Assembly (NCBI GenBank): GCA_963576725.1
Contig: OY755237.1
Span: 67,467,472 to 67,531,471, forward strand
DNA: 64,000 bases
Direction of reading: 5' to 3'
Origin: Azorinus chamasolen
Taxonomy: Eukaryota; Mollusca; Bivalvia; Cardiida; Solecurtidae
Shown here: one piece after another, positions 19,854-29,308 of the stretch
Position numbering within the stretch: position 1 is the stretch's first letter
Layout: each line of letters opens with the position of its first letter
The notes under the pieces: model-generated
Databases searched by the model: none
What the model was told of the DNA's origin: nothing
Seen by the model: the letters and a program-made list of their open reading frames with translations, nothing else
Position numbers and translations under genes: made by a program

Positions 19854-20326
19854 TTTTACCCCATTCCCTCATAGGCTATTTTTAGATCAAACCTTTGAAT
19901 AAATCTACCGAAAAGGAATAATATGTAGAGAAAAGGATTTTTTTTAATTTTGTAGTTTTGAAACCATTGTGATAAATAGAGCATTTGTTCCTATGGAGGA
20001 AATGCTCCATTTATCACATTTGTTTAACCCTTCGCTTGCTATTCACGTCAATATGCCTACCGGTAGATAGTGAATACCCAGATGAGACATCTCCTGCAGG
20101 AACTGTCTCATCAGGGTCTGCACTATTTACAAGTTGATTGTGCAACCAGTGCACTCACCAGCAGTAATTGCACAGCGAAATACTTGTACACAGTGAAGAT
20201 ATGTGTAACTATACAACAAGGCATGGGTGAAGAAGGAGACATGTATTTTAAAATTCAGCGAGCGAAGTGTTGAAAAAGTGCCTGCTACAAAGCGTCAAAA
20301 TGTGTCAATATGAAGGAATGGGTTAA
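19854..20326 (+). mobile_element. family D element carrying a G insertion
   Basis: Left end TTTTACCCCATTCCCTCATA, hairpin left arm GAAACCATTGTGATAAATAG with apex GTTCCTATGGAGGAAA, right arm interrupted at 20024 by family G. It resumes as AAGTGCCTGCTACAAAGCG and ends GGAATGGGTTAA. Confidence 0.75.
20024..20273 (+). mobile_element. family G element (250 bp) nested in D
   Basis: TTAACCCTTCGCTTGCTATT ... right end CGAAGTGTTGA. Hairpin at 20063-20130 with apex CTCCTGCAGGAA. Length identical to the copies at 12586 and 58553. Confidence 0.85.
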
Positions 20327-20401
20327 ACCGTCTGATTAGAGTCTACTCAAGTTTTAAAGTTTGTGTTTGTTCAATTTCTATATAAAAAGATAAACAGATC
20401 G

Positions 20402-20514
20402 GCAAACGGTTTGGATCCTGATGGAACACCGAATTACTCGGCGTCTCATCTGGATCCAACATGTTTGCATATGATGATATCAGAGACTCGTCTTCGTGGC
20501 ATTGAAGTGGTTAA
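20402..20514 (-). mobile_element. family B element, right part
   Basis: The hairpin at 20402-20468 (GCAAACGGTTTGGATCCTGA ... GGATCCAACATGTTTGC) is followed by the short arm AGAGACTCGTCTTCGTGGC and AAGTGGTTAA. Confidence 0.65.
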
Positions 20515-20534
20515 TGAATAAAGACGGGTGTCTG

Positions 20535-20615
20535 TCAGATAGGTGTTAGCTTAATTCAGAATGAATGTAAGCCATAAAGCTTCAGAACTCATAACTTTTG
20601 TCCTGCAACACATTC
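20535..20615. mobile_element. degraded family C palindrome
   Basis: GATAGGTGTTAGCTTAATTC ... TAACTTTTGTCCTGCAACA; apex lost. Confidence 0.4.
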
Positions 20616-20756
20616 TTAATTTTCAGAGAAAAACGGAATTAGACATTTCAACTGGTCGTTTTAGAGAAGGTATTTGAAACTGTAGTAGGTAAAGTTCTTG
20701 TATCTGATGTGTAAAAATGGAGATTGTCAAAAAAATTGTCAAAAGCTCCAACAAAA

Positions 20757-20840
20757 AACCCAGATGATCTGGGTCTTCTCTGTTTGCAAAGGCATGACAA
20801 AACTGTTTATAATTATGAGAGAACTGATCATCAAAGGCTA
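20757..20840 (-). mobile_element. family A right fragment
   Basis: ACCCAGATGATCTGGGTCTT then CTCTGTTTGCAAAGGCATGA: the right hairpin arm and short arm only. Confidence 0.5.
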
Positions 20841-21067
20841 AATGGGTGTTCAAGTATTTTTAAAAGGTTGGGTTATAGACACTTGTCCTTGCGTTAACCT
20901 GGCATACATGTATGTAAATCTTCTTGCGACTAAACCTTTGTATGTGTGGGCGGTGGAACCTTTCCAATAATTTATACAGTCAAATCTGGACAATTCAAAC
21001 TCTCTAACAAATATAACTACTGGTATTTGAGACAGATGGCAGCTAAATTCAGGTTGAATGTCAAACA

Positions 21068-21165
21068 GAAACCTTTACTCCATAAAGATACATGTAAGAA
21101 ATAATAACATCACGAATTTCAATTAGATTAATTTGTATTATGGCGAATAGATAGGACAGAAACTG
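21068..21165 (-). mobile_element. family A long arm (left boundary of the minisatellite)
   Basis: AACCTTTACTCCATAAAGAT, ATGTAAGAAATAATAACATC, then CAGAAACTGTAGAATACC. It stops where the hairpin should begin and the tandem repeat starts instead. See the inverted counterpart at 21850-21945. Confidence 0.7.
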
Positions 21166-21857
21166 TAGAATACCCGGCGCGTCTGATGTCTTAGAATAGA
21201 GTACCCGAGGCGTCTGTCGCAAGCCATCGGAGAAAGGAGTACCAGGGGCGTCTGATAGTATCCGAAGCGTCTGACTCCAGCCATCGGAGAAAGGAGTACC
21301 AGGGGCGTCTGATAGTACCCGGAGCGTCTGACGTCTTAGGATGATAGAATACCCGGTACGTCTGGTGTCTTAGGATAGATTACCCGGAGCGTCTGACGCC
21401 AGTCATCGGAGAAAGGAGTACCAGGGGCGTCTGATAGTATCCGGAGCGTCTGACGTCCTACGATGATCAAGTACCCGGAGCGTCTGACGCCAGTCATCGG
21501 AGAAAGGAGTACCAGGGGCGTCTGATAGTATCCTAAGCGTCTGACGTCCTAGGATGATAGAGTACCCGGAGCGTCTGACGCCAGCCATCGAAGAAAGGAG
21601 TACCAGGGGCGTCTGATAGTACCCGGAGCTTCTGGCGTCTTAGGATGATAGAGTACCCGGAGCGTCTGAAGTCTTAGGATGATATAGTACGCGAAGCGTC
21701 TGACGCCAGCCATCGGAGAAAGGAGTATAAGGAGCGTCTGACGTCATCAGATGAAATAGTACCCGAGGCGTTTGACGTCTTCGGATGATAGATTACCCGG
21801 AGCGTCTGGCGTCTTCGAATGATAGAGTGCCCGGAGCGTCTGACGCCAGCAATCGTA
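21166..21857 (+). repeat. minisatellite built on GCGTCTGAC units
   Basis: About 690 bp of interleaved units. One type contains TACCCGGAGCGTCTGACGTC then TTAGGATGATAGAG. Another contains GACGCCAGCCATCGGAGAAA then GGAGTACCAGGGGCGTCTGA. The units alternate irregularly, giving a higher-order structure. The frames read as repetitive peptide; I do not call them coding. Confidence 0.9.
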
Positions 21858-21945
21858 GTCCATGTGCTATTATAACAATGTGTCTAATTAATATTATATA
21901 ATGTCATTATTTCTTACATGAATATTTATGCAGTAAATGTTATAA
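21850..21945 (+). mobile_element. family A long arm, inverted (right boundary of the minisatellite)
   Basis: GTCCATGTGCTATTATAACA, TAATGTCATTATTTCTTACA, TGAATATTTATGCAGTAAAT. This is the complement of the same long arm seen at 21068-21165. Confidence 0.7.
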
Positions 21946-22067
21946 AGCATACAATGGCTTATTTAAGAACGACAGTCTCAAATGACTCTAAGACTGTATC
22001 CAGTGTAGTTTACGCTGTTGTATACGAATAATGCCAAGTCTTGGGTGTTCTAAGTGCATCTAGTTGT

Positions 22068-22460
22068 TTAACCCTTATCCAGCTCTGCAAAAATAATGCC
22101 TGCTCAAATTCGAATTTGGTGTAATTTTGATTACTTCTCATTCGATCGAACTTTTGAGAATCTGTATCCATGTTTATAAAACTTTTAGTTGAGGCTGAGT
22201 TCGTTCTCATGTTTTTGATTGGTCAGATTTGAGCCCTTGGCTCAAATCTGACCAATCAAAAGCTTGAGAACTCAAATCTGACCAATCAAACGCTTGAGAA
22301 CGAACTCAGACTCAACTTAAGAGCTTTATAAGCATGGACCCAGTTGACCTAGTGTAAATCAACTGGGATCCTCGTGAGACGTCGAGTTACTCGACGTCTC
22401 ATCTGAGTCCTAGATGTTTGCAAATACGAGTCAGATCGCGGATGGTGGGATAAGGGTTAA
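22068..22460 (-). mobile_element. family B element interrupted by F
   Basis: Left end TTAACCCTTATCCAGCTCTG, long arm up to GAACTTTTGAGAATCTG, F insert, then hairpin at 22356-22421 with the paired-change stem GACGTCGAG / CTCGACGTC, short arm GAGTCAGATCGCGGATG, right end GGATAAGGGTTAA. Confidence 0.8.
22167..22338. mobile_element. family F foldback element (172 bp)
   Basis: TCCATGTTTATAAAAC ... GCTTTATAAGCATGGA. Inner arms: GAGTTCGTTCTCATG and GAGAACGAACTCAGAC. ATTGGTCAGATTTGAGC lies in the left half and two copies of its complement lie in the right half. Confidence 0.85.
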
Positions 22461-22576
22461 CACATAAGTAAGGATCGGTGTGACATTTCGAAAGTCGTAA
22501 AGATTAGTTTTATCCATCACAATGTTTTGCTAATCTGCTGAAAACCAGATTTTAATTCTAAACTATTTCCCCCCGT

Positions 22577-22771
22577 GTTAAGATGGTATGTGCTAAGACA
22601 CAGATCTGTTGCAAGTTTTAGTACTTCCGATCGGTTCAATATTTTGAGAAACTACTGGCCGAGTATCAAACATCTTGGATCCTTGGGAGATGCCGTGTAA
22701 GATGACGTCACGTCTTGATCCAAGCAGTTTACAAATGTCAGTCAGCTCGTGAGTGTCAGGAAAAGCGTTAA
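22577..22771 (-). mobile_element. family B element, diverged
   Basis: The long arm with GATCGGTTCAATATTTTGAG and GGCCGAGTATCAAAC, a hairpin at 22666-22732 with a poorly paired inner stem, a short arm and GTTAA at the right. Confidence 0.6.
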
Positions 22772-22954
22772 CATTGCTTGAATTGTACCCTGTATACAAG
22801 GCGTTTATATTTAATATAAATATGTACGATGTATATTGTTAGGAATATTATGTATTAAGTGACACTTATGAAATTTGTACATTGTATATCTATTTGATTA
22901 AAACCTTTGAATGCGGCATGTACTGTACCGGTTATCTTTGACGTCGTCGCATTC

Positions 22955-23168
22955 TTAAGCATTTAAACGTGGGAAACGATCATAAGTTGGAATTTGTATT
23001 CCGTGTAGACTCAGAATAGTTGGCTCCTAGAGGAACCCCTGATCGGGATCTGTACTTTTTGTCTTACAATATACTCCATCAAATGTGATTTTTTCATACT
23101 GAATGGACTATGTCGTTAAACAGCGATGATCCATTCTATTTTAAATATTCAGCATTCAAAGTATTCAA
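22955..23168 (+). mobile_element. family J element
   Basis: Left end TTAAGCATTTAAACG, hairpin 22998-23062 (CCGTGTAGACTCAGAATAG ... apex GGCTCCTAGAGGAACC), long arm with TTCATACTGAATGGACTATG, right end CAGCATTCAAAGTATTCAA. Family J has the terminal word TTTGAATGC. Confidence 0.6.
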
Positions 23169-23196
23169 TGCTAAACACCCGAGTTTTAATCACTTT

Positions 23197-23408
23197 TTAA
23201 CGTTTATCATGCACAGAACGACCTAACTCACGTTTGCAAACAGCTTAGATCCAGATCAGACGCCTGGTTTTCTCAGCGTCTCATCAGGATCCAAGCTGTT
23301 TGACAATTCTGTCAGTAGTTTCTCAAAAGTTTGACCAACTGGTGTCAGTTAGAATATCAGCGGATCAGATTTTAAGCAGACACTATTTTTCGGTATGAGA
23401 ATGGTTGA
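23197..23408 (+). mobile_element. family B element
   Basis: TTAACGTTTATCATGCACAG, short arm CGACCTAACTCACGTTTGC, hairpin at 23236-23302, long arm GTCAGTAGTTTCTCAAAAG, AAGCAGACACTATTTTTCGG, right end GAGAATGGTTGA. Confidence 0.75.
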
Positions 23409-23531
23409 AATGAATGCAATTGTTTATGGTCTTTTATGTATGGAATTAAATTAAAACTTTTAAGTGCATTTTTTTTATAAATGCATTTAGCCTACCGTTA
23501 GCGCGCCACGGACGAATCAGTTCGAACAACT

Positions 23532-23597
23532 GCAAACAGTTTGGATCCAGATGAGACGCCGAGTAGCTCGGCGTCTCATCAGGATCCAAACTGTTCG
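23532..23597 (+). mobile_element. family B2 hairpin, intact
   Basis: GCAAACAGTTTGGATCCAGA ... GGATCCAAACTGTTCG with GACGCCGAGTAGCTCGGCGTC at the centre and the CCAGA / CCTGA mismatch. Left flank CCGTTAGCGCGCCACGG; the right arm is diverged. Confidence 0.8.
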
Positions 23598-23989
23598 ATG
23601 TGCTGTGATTATGTTTTAGAGGAAGAACATGTAGCTTTTACTTTATGGATGATGTTGACGATCCATTCTGCAGACAGTTTACTTGGCGTGCCTAAGGCTT
23701 GGATGTTATTCAGTTCTTCACCCCGGGTGGTTAAAGGCACTCGAAGAGAAGTGTTTTGTGTGCAAAGAGCTAAAACCCGTGACACTGTGACAGAATTAAT
23801 AAGTTTATCAGCACTTACATAAGCCCTTCAAAGTCTAAATACAAAACATTTATTTTGCACGCATTTTCACCTACGCATTTTTAATCGATGACTCGATCTA
23901 AAGGTTAAATATAGAATATCCGCCCCTTGTTCGTATTGTGACAAATCAACTTAGTTCGAATATTTTCAACTGAACTACAGTCGACCGAT

Positions 23990-24210
23990 ATACAGTATAT
24001 ATAATCTGCTATAGACTTTCATCAAAAAGAGGTCCTGTTATAGGTCTGTAAGACAGGAGATAGCTTAATGCAGGTCAAAAGTAATGCAGAAATCTCCTAT
24101 AGGAGCTTTCTGCATTACTTTTGATCTGCATTAATCAACCACCTGTTTTGTACGACTCCTATGTTCAATAAATGGACCGTTTAGGATTCATAAAAGTTTG
24201 AACCATTTTA
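23990..24210. mobile_element. family C element (AGAACCT subtype)
   Basis: ACAGTATATATAATCTGC on the left, AAGAGGTCCTGTTATAGG, then palindrome 24053-24146 (GCTTAATGCAGGTCAAAAGT ... apex CTCCTATAGGAG), right terminal sequence ACCGTTTAGGATTC. Confidence 0.65.
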
Positions 24211-24219
24211 ACTCATATA

Positions 24220-24408
24220 CAGTCAAACCCCGCTAATGCAGGTGGTAGATGTGCTAGATGCAGGTGGTAGCTTAATGCAGGACAAAAGTAATGCAGAAAG
24301 CTCCTAGAGGAGCTTTTTGCATTACTTTTTTCCTGCGTTAAGCAAACTACTGCTTATAAAGACGCCCATGTTTATTCATTAAGCAGTCGCATCAGAGGGA
24401 TTTTACTG
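24220..24408. mobile_element. family C element, complete
   Basis: CAGTCAAACCCCGCTAATGC ... GTCGCATCAGAGGGATTTTACTG, TA on both sides. Palindrome 24261-24352 with apex GCTCCTAGAGGAGC. GCAGGTGGTAG is partly duplicated just before it. Confidence 0.8.
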
Positions 24409-24414
24409 TACCCG

Positions 24415-24709
24415 TTTTTTAACGGCTTTGCAAGCAGAATATACCTGATGGGACAACTACTGTAGGATCCGTCTGATCAGAATCTGCTTTGTTTGTTTAT
24501 GAAATGATAAAACCTATACCTCATAGATTCGCCTTTCCACGTCTTTACAAACAGAATAGACCCAGATCAGACGACTACTGTATGATCTGCTTAGCTCGCT
24601 TATAGACTAATAAAATATTCACTTCGTAGATGCGCCTTTTCACGTTTATACAAACACAGTAGACCCAAATCAGATTTGATCAAGTCTTATCAGGCTCTGT
24701 TCTGATTGC
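24415..24709 (+). repeat. three successive short-arm family A copies
   Basis: Three tandem short-arm plus hairpin units at 24430-24495, 24546-24600 and 24649-24709. The second and third are preceded by a form of TCATAGATTCGCCTTTCCACG. All three hairpins are imperfect. A family A long arm follows only the last one (GCAGTTTCTCCCGTG). Confidence 0.65.
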
Positions 24710-24774
24710 TTATTGAATTATACAGATATAATTCTGCAGTTTCTCCCGTGTTTATATGCCATGTAGAACATGTC

Positions 24775-24987
24775 TTAACCGATTTGCGCCCAGTGGATTC
24801 TTCCATGTTTATATATTGGATTAGTACATTTTTTTATCTAAGGGGTGCATGGGCTTAAAATTCAATTTCGTTTTGTTTTATATTGAAATTCCTATCAGCA
24901 AACAGTGTAGACTCTGATCAGACGCCGCATTATGCGGCGTCTGATCAGAGTTTACCCTGTTTACCTACGAGGGAGCAAATGGGTTAA
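24775..24987 (-). mobile_element. family I element (213 bp), complete
   Basis: TTAACCGATTTGCGCCCAGT ... GGGAGCAAATGGGTTAA. The hairpin at 24898-24964 (GCAAACAGTGTAGACTCTGA ... apex GCCGCATTATGCGGC) pairs almost throughout and lacks the usual mismatch (both arms have CTCTGATC). Confidence 0.85.
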
Positions 24988-25039
24988 GTGGTCATAAAAG
25001 AAGGTCTAATTATGGGTATAACATCTACAGTTCTAGACC

Positions 25040-25181
25040 AAATGTAATAACTTATATAGATCTATTTCTTCAGTTTCTGTCATTATGAAAATTGTGTATA
25101 AAACAACTATAAACAATCATCTACTTAATATTCACATAGTCATCTTTTCCAGCATGAATATTTATCAGATGAAGAATTAAT
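25040..25181 (+). mobile_element. family A long-arm fragment
   Basis: CAGTTTCTGTCATTATGAAA, TCTACTTAATATTCACATAG, right end GATGAAGAATTAA. The hairpin and short arm are missing. Confidence 0.6.
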
Positions 25182-25237
25182 GCAGGGCGAACTCAGTGCA
25201 ACAATGTGAGGGATTTCTGTATTTTATCCGCCCCGCT

Positions 25238-25476
25238 TTAATCATTTTCCTCATGAATATTTATATAAGAAATAATGACACGTGGAGTATTAATTAGATG
25301 CTTGTTTTATAGTTGCACGTGAACAAGAAATTTTGACTACAACAGAACATTAAGAATCAGATCTATATTATTACGTAGGCAAACAGAGCAGACCCTGATC
25401 AGACGGCTCCTATAGGAGCCGTCTGATATGGGTCTACTCTGTTTGCAAATGTATTAAAGGGCGTCTGTATCGGGAC
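25238..25476 (-). mobile_element. family A element
   Basis: TTAATCATTTTCCTCATG, long arm with AAGAAATAATGACACGTGG, intact 68-bp hairpin at 25379-25446 with apex GGCTCCTATAGGAGCC, short arm GCAAATGTATTAAAGGGCG. The right TTAA is not preserved. Confidence 0.8.
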
Positions 25477-25630
25477 ACGTCTCAAGAACCATGATTTAGC
25501 TTTATTTTTACAGGCCACTCTAGAGATGGTTTACTGCAAAATTCTTCACCAGGGCAGAAATCACCTGGTTCGATTATTAACCTGAAAGTAAAAGCAAGGC
25601 TTGAAGAACATCGTTGTTACCCCTATAGGT

Positions 25631-25841
25631 TTAACCCTTACCCTCATGAATATTTATATAATAATTCGTGATTTAATAAATATTCATTACCTGATTTTGA
25701 ATATTGGTCAATAGATATGGAATATTTAGTCATTCTAGACACTGTAAAGTCATATTGTTTTATTACAACAGGAGCCGTCTGATCTGGGTCTAGTCTGTTT
25801 GTAAAGGAGCCAAAAGTCGTCAGTATGAGGGAAAGGGTTAA
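25631..25841 (-). mobile_element. family A element with half a hairpin
   Basis: TTAACCCTTACCCTCATGAA ... GAGGGAAAGGGTTAA. Only the right half of the hairpin is present, beginning at the apex: AGGAGCCGTCTGATCTGGGT. Confidence 0.75.
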
Positions 25842-25991
25842 GCAGGAAATTTATCAAAGCTCAAGGACCGTACAAACACCCTTAATGACATATGTATTGG
25901 ACATACCAAACTTTAGAAGGACCGGAACAACATATCAGCAGATAACCAGTGGGCTATCCTTTGTAAAAATGAACGCTGTGGTACCACCATT

Positions 25992-26059
25992 TGAAAACGG
26001 ATTGGATCCTGATCCGACGACCAGTTATTTGGTGTCTAATCAGGATCGAAACTGTTCGA
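25992..26059 (+). mobile_element. family B2 hairpin, diverged
   Basis: TTGAAAACGGATTGGATCC ... CAGGATCGAAACTGTTCG. The downstream arm has GGTAGCAGACGATAACTC and GAAGCAGACGAGATTCG. Confidence 0.6.
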
Positions 26060-26291
26060 ACTTTAGATCGTGAATTATTCGAAATTTCATGGCGAAGAAA
26101 TGAAATTAGAAGCGGTAGCAGACGATAACTCACGAAGCAGACGAGATTCGGGGTTTTGAAGGATATAGATATCGAAATACCGCGGCCTTATCCAAGAGAT
26201 TAACATAAGTGACGATATAATAGCAAAATAACGTACAATCAAAATCGATACACTCTCTGGTCAATACTTGATGATAAGATGTTGAAGAGGT

Positions 26292-26541
26292 TTAACCCTT
26301 TCTCTGTTGAATATTTATGTCAGAAATAATGACATCATGACTATTTTGTAGTTTAATTATTTGAATAGCACATAGACACACGGCTATTTGGTCATGATAG
26401 AAACTGTAGACTTATATTTGTATCGTTTCATAAAGCAAACAGAGCAGACCCTGATCAGACGGCTCCTATATCTATCGAAATAGTTTTAAAAATGACTTTT
26501 GCAGAGGCGTCAAAAGGCGTCAGTAGGAGGGAATGGGTTAA
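26292..26541 (-). mobile_element. chimeric element: left half of A joined to right end of D
   Basis: It begins as family A (TTAACCCTTTCTCTGTTGAA, long arm, GCAAACAGAGCAGACC through GACGGCTCCTATA) and stops at the hairpin apex. It continues as family D right arm (AAATGACTTTTGCAGAGGCG, GTCAGTAGGAGGGAATGGG) to TTAA. The two ends therefore come from different families. Confidence 0.7.
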
Positions 26542-26631
26542 ACATTTTGACAGTAAGTAACGTGTCTGCTTTGATTAACAAAGTGATTTTTATCTGTTTC
26601 CTTTAAAAAAAAAAGAGACATAATCAAGATA

Positions 26632-26698
26632 GCAAACAATTTGGACCCTGGTGAGACGCCGAGTTACTCGATGGCTCATCAGGATCCAAACTTTTTTC
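26632..26698 (+). mobile_element. family B2 hairpin
   Basis: GCAAACAATTTGGACCCTGG ... CAGGATCCAAACTTTT. The inner right arm is altered (CTCGATGGCTC). Confidence 0.6.
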
Positions 26699-27151
26699 AA
26701 AGGAGAAAAAAAAGGATTGGATTTGTCCCGTAACGTAGAAAGGGCAAATGATAAACATTATCACGATGCAGGAATGAAGTACCCTGGGTTACAATATGAA
26801 ATGGTTTGTATATCTTCAAGACAAGTCTGTATATCAGTAATGGACGCACGCGTTTATTAGACTTTTGATTAACGTATTTAGTGACTTTTAAGCGGCCTGC
26901 TTCAAGTTGTCATCTGCTTAATTTCTATTTATGAGTAACATTCGAAGAGGTCTGAAAACGTCTGCATTGAAAGGTGTCGTCCGCTTATTTTGTTCGTCCC
27001 AAGTTTTATTCATGTACCGCTGACGTAATTCTGTATGCCTAACATCCTACGTGTTATTCAATACCTAAGCTGTTGTAATCATTTATTAGCGTAACTTAGA
27101 TTAAAAGTCACTTACTCTTTTGCTACCGATGACCAATCCGTGATTACTTCT

Positions 27152-27301
27152 GCAAACAGTTTGGATCCAGATGAGACGCCGAGTAGCTCGGCGTCTCATC
27201 GGCATCCAAACTGTTTGATACTGTGACACTGATTTTTGAAACATATAAAGGAGAAATTCAAAATGAAAATTGAGGCAGACGACAAATTTTACAAACGACA
27301 A
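27152..27301 (+). mobile_element. family B2 element, part
   Basis: The hairpin at 27152-27218 has GACGCCGAGTAGCTCGGCGTC at its centre. Left flank CCAATCCGTGATTACTTC; right arm GAGGCAGACGACAAATTTTA and TACATGGCAGGGGAATAC. Confidence 0.75.
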
Positions 27302-27576
27302 TACATGGCAGGGGAATACTTAAATGCTAACGATTTTATGGCGTATTATAAAGCTTATCTTGAGTCACTGAAAGTGACCATGATTGCAGAGATAAGATGA
27401 ATGAATAGAATGTCAATTCGTCCCCAATTCGTTCGCCTTTGAGTAAACACATAGATAAAATTCAAAAGAAGTCCGAAACCTAAATAAACTACTATAAATG
27501 CACTTGTAAACACATTTGAAGTTCAGTTTACGTAGAATGTTACATTAGATCTTTGGCGAATATATGATAAATCTTT

Positions 27577-27642
27577 GCAAACAGGTTGGATCCAGATAAG
27601 ACGCCGAGCTACTCTGCGTCTCATCAGAATCCACACTGTTTG
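27577..27642 (+). mobile_element. family B2 hairpin
   Basis: GCAAACAGGTTGGATCCAGA ... AGAATCCACACTGTTTGG; left flank CTTTGGCGAATATATG. Confidence 0.65.
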
Positions 27643-27740
27643 GCACTGTTATTATGTTATTGAACAGAAAACTTCGAAAAATCTTGAGCAAAGGACAATC
27701 TTAGCAGATGAGATACCTGTACATGTACATGTATTTTTGG

Positions 27741-27799
27741 TAGAGAGAGTGAGTGTGTGTGTGAGAGAGAGAGAGAGAGATAGAGATAGAGAGAGAGAT

Positions 27800-27869
<70 letters not shown>
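27741..27869 (+). repeat. (GA)n microsatellite with GT and GATA interruptions
   Basis: A short GTGTGT block, then GATAGA-interrupted GA, then about 60 bases of pure GA. Its open frames in both directions are artefacts of the repeat. Confidence 0.98.
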
Positions 27870-27873
<4 letters not shown>

Positions 27874-27912
27874 CATAACAATGCAAACTCCTTGACTCTC
27901 GTAATCACAGGA

Positions 27913-28000
27913 GAGGGGGGGGGGGGGCATTTCATGGGTCTAGATGGTATAAAAAGTTTAAAAGAAATATTGATTGGGTCGATTTAGTGTTATAATGTAG
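27913..28000 (+). mobile_element. poly-G followed by one arm of the family L palindrome
   Basis: Thirteen or more G, then CATTTCATGGGTCTAGATGG and GATTGGGTCGATTTAGTGTT. This matches the left arm of the full palindrome at 51352-51511; the right arm is absent. Confidence 0.7.
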
Positions 28001-28111
28001 TATATAATGATCAGATCTATATAATACAATAAGCAAACAGAGTATACCCTGATATGGGACTACTCTGTTTGCAAATGCGTGAAAGGGCGTTTATATGAAG
28101 GAAAGGGTTAA
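28001..28111 (-). mobile_element. family A right part with collapsed hairpin
   Basis: ATCAGATCTATATAATAC, then GCAAACAGAGTATACCCTGA joined to TATGGGACTACTCTGTTTGC, then the short arm ending GAAGGAAAGGGTTAA. Confidence 0.75.
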
Positions 28112-28203
28112 ATAAATGAAAGAAAGCCAGTTTCAAAGTCCGAAGTAGAATACAATTAAATGTATAACAATCGATGGCATTTATTAGGATTATAGCCCTG
28201 TAG

Positions 28204-28247
28204 TCCTCTCACGCCCTCTCGCCCTCTGGTGCCCTCAGACGCCCTCC
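28204..28247 (+). repeat. CGCCCTCT-type short tandem repeat
   Basis: Five degenerate copies of a word like ACGCCCTC in 44 bases, just before a decayed C palindrome (28250-28325). Confidence 0.5.
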
Positions 28248-28369
28248 GATGTCGTGCAATGAAGAAACCTCTCCAGGAGATTTCTGCACTATACATCTGT
28301 CCTGTATTAAGCGTCCACGTGTATCTAAAGACGCATAATTTTATCCATTAACTCTCTACTCCATAAATA

Positions 28370-28573
28370 CAGTAAAACCTCTCTACAACGGCCACTAAAT
28401 TACATCAAGTATTTTGTGTTAAATGCAGGTGGCTACTTAAAGCAAGGTGAAAGGAAAACAGAACGCTCCTATAGGAGCGTTCTGTTTTACTTTCACCTTG
28501 CTTTAAGCAGCCACCTGCCCTAAATACCAACTAATTAACACAATTTAGTGGCCGTTATAGAGAGGTTTTTCTG
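28370..28573. mobile_element. family E element (204 bp) nested in A
   Basis: CAGTAAAACCTCTCTACAAC ... GTTATAGAGAGGTTTTTCTG, TA both sides. Subterminal GGCCACTAAATT in both arms. The 94-bp palindrome at 28424-28517 has apex GCTCCTATAGGAGC. Confidence 0.9.
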
Positions 28574-28678
28574 TAAGTCTTTCTACACCTTTACAAACAG
28601 AGTAGACCCAGAGCAGACGGTTTCAACCATGATCTAAAAGTCCTGTATTCACGTGCCATTATAAGAATTAATCTAATA

Positions 28679-28846
28679 CAGTAAAACCCCGCTAATGCGA
28701 CCACTTAATAAACAGCCACTGGCGTCGTTTAAAGCAGGTGGTTGCTTAATACAGGACGAAACTTTCGTCCTGTATTAAGCTACCACCTGCCTCTGCCGCC
28801 CAGAATTATGCCCATTTTTGGTGGTCGCATTAGCGGGGTTTTACTG
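28679..28846. mobile_element. family C element (168 bp) nested in A
   Basis: Perfect 26-bp terminal repeats (CAGTAAAACCCCGCTAATGC then GACCAC), TA both sides. The palindrome has lost its inner stem and apex and now reads GCTTAATACAGGACGAAACT against its complement (28734-28790). Confidence 0.9.
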
Positions 28847-29308
28847 TACATGTTTTCATGATTATAATATTTTTTTCATGAATATTCATGGAGTAAAGGG
28901 TCAAATTATCGCTTTTGAGACGTTCTATTTTAGTCTACATTTTGGTACTTCTTTGTACCCAGCCGGCTGGTTAAAAAACCGTTATGACCTTTCACCCTCG
29001 AAAGAATCCGATCCCATTTCATTTCAAACCTGTTAAATGAATTTTTCAAAACTCATATTTCATTATTTTATTTATCTACCCGACAGGACTGTTATGGACA
29101 TCCAAATATCTTTTACTCTGCTGAACAGATTGTCTTCTGTCGAATCTAAGATGTCGTCTGCCTAGATCACTTATACCCCACTTCGTTTATAAGTTTTAGT
29201 GATTAATATACTAAGTTGTTTGCAAAACTTTATGCTTGATCTGATTCAAAACTGTTTATAACATTCGTGATTCTTTTTCTAGATATGTAAAGGGTCTATC
29301 GCTTAATA

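Larger units (their letters stand above)
24762..25537. mobile_element. family C host split by three TTAA elements
   Basis: Pieces of one C element can be followed: GTAGAACATGTCTTAA (24764-24778), then GTGGTCATAAAAGAAGGTCT (24988), TGCAGGGCGAACTCAG (25182), CCGCCCCGCTTTAA (25228-25241) and the right end GGCCACTCTAGAGATGGTTTACTG (25514-25537). The gaps between them are I, A and A elements placed at TTAA words. The reconstruction is inference; the right end is clear. Confidence 0.55.
28348..28904 (+). mobile_element. family A element carrying two TA-class insertions
   Basis: TTAACTCTCTACTCCATAAA, the E insertion, AGTCTTTCTACACCTTTAC with a half hairpin (AAACAGAGTAGACCCAGAGC), AAAGTCCTGTATTCACGTGC, the C insertion, then CATGATTATAATATTTTTTT, CATGAATATTCATGGAGTAA and AGGGTCAA. 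Without the inserts the A arms read continuously. Confidence 0.75.

Noticed and set aside
27575..27935. Open frames of 61-106 codons on both strands
   Set aside because: They are produced by the GA microsatellite, translating to RERE or SLSL runs, plus a B2 hairpin.
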